Of a stretch of 6,266 nt of DNA, positions 1-5,547 are shown piece by piece. The notes below the pieces were generated by a model, which saw nothing but the letters and a program-made list of their open reading frames with translations, did no database searches and was not told the origin of the DNA. Origin of the DNA: Rhodoferax sp. (GTDB taxonomy: Bacteria > Pseudomonadota > Gammaproteobacteria > Burkholderiales > Burkholderiaceae_C); assembly GCA_023231075.1 (NCBI GenBank), contig JALNWC010000168.1, positions 1 to 6,266 on the forward strand, in the 5' to 3' direction. A program made the translations under genes and the position numbers. Positions within the stretch are counted from its first letter, which is position 1. The number at the start of each line of letters is the position of its first letter.

Positions 1-257
1 GCAATCGGCACCGCACCCAGAGATTGCACCGCCAGCATGGTGGCGTACAGGCGGGGCCGGTTGGCACCGATCACCACCATGTGGTCATGCTGACGCAGGC
101 CGGCCTGGTGCAGGCCGCACGCCAGATGCTCGACCAAGCTGGCCATGTCGCCCCAGGTGAAGGCTTGCCAGATGCCGTATTCTTTTTCGCGCATGGCCGC
201 ATCATTGCGGCGCCGGGCGGCGTGCTCTAGCAGTAATCGGGGAAACGTCGTTTGCAT
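1..257 (-). CDS. AMP-forming acyl-CoA ligase, N-terminal 85 residues (partial)
   Basis: Reading the minus strand from the ATG at 257-255 gives an open frame to the window edge, beginning MQTTFPRLLLEHAARR and continuing with EYGIWQAFTWGDM and VVIGANRPRLYATMLAVQSLGAVPI. This is the typical start of the ANL superfamily of AMP-dependent acyl-CoA synthetases: an N-terminal helix, the 'T(W/Y)' strand, then the segment where these enzymes sense that a user gene 'exists' before the AMP-binding core. Family members activate a carboxylic acid with ATP to an acyl-adenylate, then transfer it to CoA in the cytoplasm. The substrate cannot be told, because the P-loop, the adenylation signature and the acyl pocket lie beyond the left edge. 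The start is supported by an AAGGTG ribosome binding site 5 bases upstream and a good -10 box further up. The gene is divergent from the Crp/Fnr regulator, which is probably its regulator. Family assignment is fairly secure; a fatty or aromatic acid substrate is only a guess. Confidence 0.85.
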   Translation of the reverse strand, partial: MQTTFPRLLLEHAARRRNDAAMREKEYGIWQAFTWGDMASLVEHLACGLHQAGLRQHDHMVVIGANRPRLYATMLAVQSLGAVPI

Positions 258-262
258 CTCAA

Positions 263-268
263 CACCTT
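263..268 (-). promoter_or_regulatory. Ribosome binding site of the acyl-CoA ligase
   Basis: On the minus strand AAGGTG lies 5 bases before the ATG at 257-255. It matches the anti-Shine-Dalgarno core well and fixes the start codon. It is the only convincing ribosome binding site in the window; the three plus-strand genes have none as clear. Confidence 0.65.
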
Positions 269-321
269 GTCTCTGGATCATCACAGCCGGGGCCACTGGC
301 CCATGCTGCGGGAGTGGGCAA

Positions 322-327
322 ATCATA
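322..327 (-). promoter_or_regulatory. -10 box of the acyl-CoA ligase promoter
   Basis: The minus strand reads TATGAT here, five of six bases matching the sigma-70 consensus. Taking the hexamer as -12 to -7 puts the transcription start near 315 and gives an untranslated leader of about 57 bases. There is no usable -35 box at 17 bases spacing (the hexamer there is CAACTT); a TTGACG lies only 13 bases away, too close. A good -10 without a -35 is typical of activator-dependent promoters. The inverted repeat at 348-365 is then centred at about -41.5, the class II position of Crp/Fnr activators. The box is seen; the start site and activation are inferred. Confidence 0.5.
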
Positions 328-336
328 CGACCCGAT

Positions 337-346
337 TTGACGTCAA
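337..346. promoter_or_regulatory. 10-base perfect palindrome in the divergent promoter region
   Basis: TTGACGTCAA is its own reverse complement. It sits one base from the larger inverted repeat and between that repeat and the ligase -10 box, centred at about -26.5 from the inferred start. It resembles two TTGA/TCAA half-sites pushed together and could be a second binding site, but a 10-base palindrome can occur by chance and no regulator can be assigned. Confidence 0.3.
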
Positions 347-347
347 G

Positions 348-365
348 TTGTCGTTTGGACGACAA
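348..365. promoter_or_regulatory. Candidate operator for the Crp/Fnr-family regulator (TTGTCGT-N4-ACGACAA)
   Basis: This is a perfect inverted repeat with 7-base arms and a 4-base TTGG spacer. Crp/Fnr dimers bind two-fold symmetric sites of this size (Fnr: TTGAT-N4-ATCAA; Crp: TGTGA-N6-TCACA), and a gene of that family starts 70 bases to the right. Relative to the minus-strand -10 box at 322-327 its centre falls at about -41.5, consistent with activation of the ligase gene. On the plus strand a poor -10-like TATACG at 376-381 would place the same site near -31.5 of the regulator promoter, where binding would block RNA polymerase, so negative autoregulation is possible. The repeat is seen directly; the binding protein is inferred. 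Confidence 0.6.
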
Positions 366-434
366 TTCAAGCATTTATACGTAGGGGTTTTCCCTGCACG
401 CTCTGCACAAATTTCCCCAGTCAAATCATCCAGA

Positions 435-1142
435 ATGAAAACCGATGCCACTTTGTTTCAGCGCCGCCGTCCCTTGACGGCGGCCGAGCTTGACGTGATT
501 CCGTGGTTCAAATTGCTCTCGGCACCGGAGCGGGAGCGCGCGGTGGAAGACCTCAAGATCACCGATGCCGGCGCGGGCGATTTTGTCTGCCGCACCGGCC
601 GACCGGTGACCTACTGGTTTGGTGTGGTCGATGGCTTGCTGAAAATGAGCACCGACAACATCGACGGCCAGACCATGACCTTCACCGGCATCCCGCCCGG
701 CGGCTGGTTTGGCGAAGGCACGGCCTTGAAGCGCGAGAGCTACCGCTACAACATCCAGGCGCTGCGCAAAAGCCTGGTGGTGGGCCTGCATGTGGACACC
801 TTCCACTGGCTGCTGGACCACTCGATTGGCTTCAACCGCTTTGTCATGAACCAGCTCAACGAGCGTCTGGGCCAGTTCATCGCGGCGCGCGAAATTGACC
901 GCATGGCCAACCCCAACATCCGCGTGGCACGCAGCCTGGCCGCGCTCTTCAACCCGGTGCTCTACCCCGGCCTGGGCACCGTGCTGCGCATCACCCAGCA
1001 GGAGCTGGCGTATCTGGTGGGCCTGTCGCGCCAGCGCGTCAACGAGGCCCTGAACACGCTGGCAGCCCAGGACGCCATCCGGGTCGAATACGGCGGCCTG
1101 CGCGTGACCGATCTGCAGGCCTTGCGATCAAGCTATTTTTAA
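435..1142 (+). CDS. Crp/Fnr-family transcriptional regulator
   Basis: The 235-residue product has the Crp/Fnr layout: a cyclic-nucleotide-binding-like beta barrel at about 22-118 (with WFGEGT at 91-96), a long dimerisation helix at about 131-160 and a winged helix domain at about 163-226. The helix-turn-helix is near 186-208, with recognition helix SRQRVNEAL at 198-206. Aligned by eye to E. coli Crp, Arg180 is kept as R199, Glu181 is Q200 and Arg185 is E204, so its DNA site should differ from the Crp box. In the effector pocket the Glu72 equivalent (E94) and an Arg near position 82 (R104) are present, but Ser83 appears replaced by Tyr, so the effector may not be cAMP. The only cysteine is C52, which rules out an Fnr-type iron-sulfur cluster. 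The ATG at 435 was chosen because it gives the usual family length; the frame stays open upstream to about 252, but that extension has no domain-like sequence. No clear ribosome binding site precedes it. It likely binds the inverted repeat at 348-365 and controls the divergent ligase. Confidence 0.85.
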   Translation: MKTDATLFQRRRPLTAAELDVIPWFKLLSAPERERAVEDLKITDAGAGDFVCRTGRPVTYWFGVVDGLLKMSTDNIDGQTMTFTGIPPGGWFGEGTALKRESYRYNIQALRKSLVVGLHVDTFHWLLDHSIGFNRFVMNQLNERLGQFIAAREIDRMANPNIRVARSLAALFNPVLYPGLGTVLRITQQELAYLVGLSRQRVNEALNTLAAQDAIRVEYGGLRVTDLQALRSSYF

Positions 1143-1219
1143 TTGGCAGAATTCACCGGTAGCAGCCCTTTACACTCGGTCAACTTACAGCTACCCCACC
1201 CAACGCACCGCCAATACCC

Positions 1220-4200
1220 ATGCAAGGGCAACTTTTTAGCCACGACTTTTTGTTGCGCGGCATTCTGGAAACACCACCCTGTCAATCCCTGGATGCGAGT
1301 GCTTTCGCCGCGTTTGAAGTTGCACTGTGCGACATCTTTGCCGGGCTGGACGCGGGGTCCCGCATTAACGAAGCGCAGACCGAGGCCCTGGTGATTAACA
1401 AAGTGCTGGCAGCACTGGGATGGGAAGACGACTTTTTGCCCCAGGTCAACCTGTCTGGCAAGCGCCGCGAAGACGTACCCGACTGCCTGCTGTTTGCCGA
1501 CAGTAGCAAAAAAATTGCCGCACTGGCCGAGCACAAGGACGAGCGCCGCTACCGCCACGGCTTGGCCATTCTGGAAGCCAAGCGCTGGTTGCGTCCACTG
1601 GACCGGGGCGACGCATCCGAGGCCACTGACCCCGACGCGCCATCGAGCCAGATGCTGCGCTACCTCAGTCGTGCCGACGTGGTCTCGGACCGGGCCGTCA
1701 AGTGGGGCCTGCTCACCAACGGCAATGTCTGGCGCTTATATTGGCAAGATGCGCGCTCGCGTTCGGAAGAGTTTTTTGAAGTCGATGTTGCTGCAGCATT
1801 GGGCATAAGCGGCATCCAGTATGAGTTCGACGAAATTGCACCGCCTCATGCCCTGCGGTTGTTCTTTTTACTCTTTCACCGTAGCGCTTTTTTGCCGCAA
1901 AGTTGGGACAACGCCAATCGCACCTTTCACGCCTTTGCCCTCAACGAAGCGCGCCTGTACGAAGAAAAAGTGTCGCAAGACCTGGGTGAGCGGGTATTTA
2001 CCGACATCTTTCCGCAACTGGCCGACGCGCTGGCCCGTGGCGACTTGCACGCCATCACCCGCGAGGTGGGCTTTGGCCAGTTCAAGCGTAAGCAATTCAC
2101 ACCCGAGTACCTGGACGAAGTGCGCGAAGCCGCGTTGGTGCTGTTGTATCGGCTGCTTTTTTTGTTTTACGCCGAAGACCGCAGCCTGCTGCCGGTCAAA
2201 GACGAACGCTACGCACCCTACAGCGTGCGCCGCATTCGCGAAGAAGTGCGCGACAAGGTGGATGCGGGCGGTACGTTCTCCAGCACCTTGTCCAGCGTTT
2301 GGTTGTCACTACAAAGTGCGTTTGAACTCATCGATGTGGGTGATGACGACATCGGCATGCCCGCCTACAACGGTGGTCTGTTCAACCGGTCGCGCTCCGC
2401 GCTACTGACGCGCACCAAAGTTCCCGACAAAGTGATGGCGCCCATCATCGACGCGCTGTCGCGACGCACTGAGGATTTGCTGCACGGCTGGATCAACTAC
2501 CGCGACCTGGCCGTGGCGCACCTGGGCAGCATTTACGAGCGCCTGCTGGAATACAGCCTGGTCCATGAAGTGCAGGCCAGCAATTTGGCCACTGGCGCGG
2601 TGGAAATCAGCCGCATCACCGCCGCACCAGCCAGCTTTGCCCGCAAAGTGTCAGGCAGTTATTACACACACGACGATTTGGTGCGCCTGATCTTGCGCGA
2701 ATCGGTCGGCTTACTAGCCCATGAGCGGATCGAAACTTTTGAGGTGCATCTCAAAAAGTTAAATAAGAAGACCTCACTCAATCCGGGTGATTGGGATGTA
2801 CTGGATGCCAAAGACCCCGCCAGCCGAATTCTGGAACTCAAAATTTGTGACCCCGCCATGGGGAGTGGGCACTTTTTGGTGTCGTTGGTAGATGACCTGG
2901 CAGACCGCGTGCTGGAAGCCATTGCAGTCGCCACGCTTCACGTCAACGTCCAGCCCTGGGCTGCGCATTTGGTTGAAAGAGGCCAGCCTTGGGTCAGTCC
3001 CTTGGTGGCGCGCATCGCCCACATCCGGGGCAGCATCAAAACCACAGCCAAAAACCACGGCTGGACCGTGACTGACGCGCAGTTGGACGATCGACACATT
3101 GTTCGGCGCATGATCCTCAAAAAGACGATTTTTGGTGTCGACAAGAATCCCATGGCGGTGGAACTGGCCAAAACCTCCCTATGGCTGCATACCTTCACCG
3201 TCGGCGCGCCCTTGAGTTTCTTGGACCATCACCTGAGAACTGGCGACAGCCTACACGGAGAACAGCTTCCCATCGTGCAACGCAGTCTGGAGCAGTTGGG
3301 CGCGCTGTTGATGCAAAGCGAGTTTGACCGGCTTGCGCTGGCGGCCAAAAATATCGCTCAGGTAGCCGATTTAACCGATGTCGATATCGCCGAAGCGCAG
3401 TTATCCAAACAACTTGCTGAACAGGCGGCAACTGAAATTGCCCCCATCCACGCCGTGCTTGATTTTTGGCGTGCCATGCGCTGGCTGGTGCCCGGCTGGC
3501 CGGTGACCCAAATGAGCCAGCTCCCAAAATTGCGCAAAGCTGAAAGTAGTGCATCTCACCCAGTGCTCGATGGCTTGGTGCGCCTGTTTGACCCGGTTCT
3601 GAATCTGGTTGGCGTACTCCATACAGGCAAAATTCAAGGCCATGATGCGGCAACCCAAGCGGCCAATGCTCTGCTCGTGCGCACTCGTGAACTGGCAGCC
3701 CGGGAGACGTTTTTTCATTGGTGGACCAGCTTTCCTACCGTGTTTAGTAGCGGCGGCGAGGGAGGTTTTGATGCCGTCATAGGTAACCCACCTTGGGACA
3801 AAATTCGGTTTGAAGAGGTACCGTGGTTTTCCGAGCGCAATACAGCCATCGCCAATGCACAACGCGCGTTCGATCGCAAACAACTCATTGCAGACTTACA
3901 GAAGTCAAAAGCACCTCTGTGGGAGGATTATGTTCAAGCCGCCGAGCGTGCCGAGGCCAACGCCCGCGTGCTAGGTAAAGGAAAGTCAAGTGCGGGTGAC
4001 TACCCCCAGTTGGGCGGCGGTGATGTCAACCTCTACAGTCTGTTTATCGAGCGTGCGCAAGCCCTCATTAACGCAAAAGGTGTGGTGGCGCTGATCACTC
4101 CCAGTGGTATTGCAGCAGACAAAAGTGCAGCAGAATTTTTTCGCTCCATCAGCAGCACGGGTAAGTTACAGGCTTTTTTTGATTTTGAAAATCGCGAGGC

Positions 4201-5512
4201 CTTTTTCCCGGATGTGGATTCACGCTTCAAATTCTGCGCACTGGTATTTGGCAAGACCCCCCGTCTCACCAAAACTGAACCTGTGCAGGCACTGCCCAGC
4301 CGCTGTGCATTTTATTTGCATAGCCTGGCCGAACTTGACGCACCTGGACGCGTGTTATCGCTCTCGGCACAGGACTTTTCGCGCGTCAACCCCAACACCG
4401 GTGCGGCCCCCATCTTTCGCAATCAGCGCGATGCCGACATTGCGCTCAAACTCTACGCCCACCACCCGGTGTTGGTGAAGCGCGGTGTACTCAGCGACAC
4501 ATTGGGCCAGCAACCAGATGCCAAGGTTTGGCCCGTGAAGTTCACCGCCATGTTTCACATGACCAACGATTCACACCTGTTTTTGAAGGCCGATGAGCTG
4601 GAAAAAAATGGCTGGCGGCGCGCTGCTTTAAACCGGTGGGAAAAGCATGGGGCGCTGACAGTACCTCTGTACGAAGGCAAGATGGTGCAAATGTATGACC
4701 ACCGCGCAGCCGACGTGGTGGTCAATACCGCCAACCTCAAACGCGCGGCACAGCAAGAGTCTATTTCGCAGATTGAAAAGGCCAACCCGGCGCGCTATCC
4801 GGTACCTCAATATTTTGTGAACGATGTTTCGATAACAAGCGACGTTAAATTTGACTGGGCGTTGAGTTTCAAGCAGGTGACATCAAGCACCAATGTGCGT
4901 TCGATGATTGCCGCAATGGTTCCAAAATCTGGCGTGGGGCACTCCATGTCTGTTGTGCTGCCCAGTGAGTCGGCTGACGCACCTGTCAATAGCTTGCCCT
5001 TTGTTCTTGCCAATTTCAATTCCTTCGTTTTTGATTACCTTGGGCGACAAAAGCTGCAAGGCAATAACTTTAGCCTTTACATCCTCGAACAACTGCCAGC
5101 CATCGCCCCGTCCCGATTCAACGATTCTTTGCCCACCGCTTTTGCCGAAGCCATGCGCACTGCAAAACTGATGAACGGTCACCACTCGCAGCCCACCGTG
5201 GCCGACTTTGTGTTGCCGCAAGTGCTGGCGCTCACCTACACCGCTCACGACATGGCCCCGTTTGCGCGTGACTTGGGATATGTGGACAGCGCAGGCGAGG
5301 TGCTGCCGCCGTTCGTGTGGAATGAGGACGAGCGCCGCGCCCGCCTGGCCGCGCTCGACGCACTGTTTTTCTACCTCTATGGTCTGGATGCGGTTGATGC
5401 AGCTTACATCCTCAACACCTTCCCCATCGTGCGTGCGCAAGACATGCAAACCTTTGGTAGCTTCCGCACACAGGAAGACATCCTCAAAGTACTGGCTTTG
5501 TTGACGTCTTGA
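1220..5512 (+). CDS. Type IIG/IIL-like restriction-modification enzyme: fused nuclease and N6-adenine methyltransferase
   Basis: This 1430-residue protein should both cleave and methylate DNA at one recognition sequence. Domains in order: an HsdR_N-like PD-(D/E)XK nuclease at about 40-190, with P87-D88, then E119-A120-K121 (ILEAKRW), followed by Q144 and KWGLLTNGNVWRLY; a helical connector at about 200-475, with LLFLFYAEDRSLLP and YNGGLF; then the methyltransferase. Its motif X is GSYYTHDDLV (479-488), motif I DPAMGSGHF (544-552), motif II FGVDKNP (638-644), a GDSL at 675-678 and the catalytic motif IV NPPW at 856-859, i.e. the gamma order of Eco57I-type adenine methylases. About 1010-1310 is the TaqI-C-like target-recognition region, with LYEGKMVQMYDHR at 1150-1162. 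The C-terminal helical tail (1330-1430, ending in ILNTFPI and FGSFRT) is typical of the family. All catalytic motifs look intact, so it is probably active. The start fits the conserved LFSHDFLLRG beginning; there is no clear ribosome binding site. No helicase, separate methylase or specificity gene is adjacent. Its GC is lower than its neighbours', suggesting horizontal transfer. A BREX PglX or DISARM methylase is less likely, because the nuclease is fused and no partner genes are seen. The recognition sequence cannot be read from the sequence. Confidence 0.88.
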   Translation: MQGQLFSHDFLLRGILETPPCQSLDASAFAAFEVALCDIFAGLDAGSRINEAQTEALVINKVLAALGWEDDFLPQVNLSGKRREDVPDCLLFADSSKKIAALAEHKDERRYRHGLAILEAKRWLRPLDRGDASEATDPDAPSSQMLRYLSRADVVSDRAVKWGLLTNGNVWRLYWQDARSRSEEFFEVDVAAALGISGIQYEFDEIAPPHALRLFFLLFHRSAFLPQSWDNANRTFHAFALNEARLYEEKVSQDLGERVFTDIFPQLADALARGDLHAITREVGFGQFKRKQFTPEYLDEVREAALVLLYRLLFLFYAEDRSLLPVKDERYAPYSVRRIREEVRDKVDAGGTFSSTLSSVWLSLQSAFELIDVGDDDIGMPAYNGGLFNRSRSALLTRTKVPDKVMAPIIDALSRRTEDLLHGWINYRDLAVAHLGSIYERLLEYSLVHEVQASNLATGAVEISRITAAPASFARKVSGSYYTHDDLVRLILRESVGLLAHERIETFEVHLKKLNKKTSLNPGDWDVLDAKDPASRILELKICDPAMGSGHFLVSLVDDLADRVLEAIAVATLHVNVQPWAAHLVERGQPWVSPLVARIAHIRGSIKTTAKNHGWTVTDAQLDDRHIVRRMILKKTIFGVDKNPMAVELAKTSLWLHTFTVGAPLSFLDHHLRTGDSLHGEQLPIVQRSLEQLGALLMQSEFDRLALAAKNIAQVADLTDVDIAEAQLSKQLAEQAATEIAPIHAVLDFWRAMRWLVPGWPVTQMSQLPKLRKAESSASHPVLDGLVRLFDPVLNLVGVLHTGKIQGHDAATQAANALLVRTRELAARETFFHWWTSFPTVFSSGGEGGFDAVIGNPPWDKIRFEEVPWFSERNTAIANAQRAFDRKQLIADLQKSKAPLWEDYVQAAERAEANARVLGKGKSSAGDYPQLGGGDVNLYSLFIERAQALINAKGVVALITPSGIAADKSAAEFFRSISSTGKLQAFFDFENREAFFPDVDSRFKFCALVFGKTPRLTKTEPVQALPSRCAFYLHSLAELDAPGRVLSLSAQDFSRVNPNTGAAPIFRNQRDADIALKLYAHHPVLVKRGVLSDTLGQQPDAKVWPVKFTAMFHMTNDSHLFLKADELEKNGWRRAALNRWEKHGALTVPLYEGKMVQMYDHRAADVVVNTANLKRAAQQESISQIEKANPARYPVPQYFVNDVSITSDVKFDWALSFKQVTSSTNVRSMIAAMVPKSGVGHSMSVVLPSESADAPVNSLPFVLANFNSFVFDYLGRQKLQGNNFSLYILEQLPAIAPSRFNDSLPTAFAEAMRTAKLMNGHHSQPTVADFVLPQVLALTYTAHDMAPFARDLGYVDSAGEVLPPFVWNEDERRARLAALDALFFYLYGLDAVDAAYILNTFPIVRAQDMQTFGSFRTQEDILKVLALLTS

Positions 5513-5528
5513 TCGCCATTTCTTAAAT
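5501..5528 (+). promoter_or_regulatory. Candidate promoter of the pseudouridine synthase gene
   Basis: TTGACG (5501-5506) and TTAAAT (5523-5528) are separated by 16 bases and match the sigma-70 -35 and -10 boxes at five and four of six positions. The -35 box lies inside the last codons of the restriction-modification gene and the -10 just after its stop. Transcription would start near 5535, leaving a leader of about 13 bases before the ATG at 5548 and excluding the in-frame ATG at 5527. This would let the housekeeping gene be expressed independently of the upstream gene. Pattern match only. Confidence 0.35.
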
Positions 5529-5547
5529 GCCAGTCATTCAATACCCT

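Noticed and set aside
252..434. Upstream extension of the Crp/Fnr regulator frame, from a TTG at 252 or ATG at 303
   Set aside because: The extension would cover the inverted repeat and the divergent promoter, has no domain-like sequence, and would make the protein longer than the usual 230-240 residues of the family.
1095..1121. GGCCTGC ... GCAGGCC inverted repeat followed by a T run at 1136-1140, as a terminator of the regulator gene
   Set aside because: The loop is 13 bases, the T run starts 14 bases after the stem, and the whole stem lies within coding sequence; this is not a normal intrinsic terminator.
1821..2408. 195-codon plus-strand frame inside the restriction-modification gene
   Set aside because: It overlaps conserved motifs of the real frame, and its Cys/Thr/Arg/Pro-rich composition is that of an out-of-frame reading.
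2734..2760. Near-perfect hairpin AACTTTTGAG / CTCAAAAAGTT within the restriction-modification gene
   Set aside because: It is fully inside the coding frame just before methylase motif I, has a one-base bulge and is AT-rich; no role can be supported.
1220..5512. BREX (PglX) or DISARM (DrmMI) methylase
   Set aside because: Those methylases act with partner genes (PglZ, BrxC or DrmA/B/D), none of which is in the window, and this protein carries its own PD-(D/E)XK nuclease. Partners outside the window cannot be excluded, but both immediate neighbours are non-defence genes.
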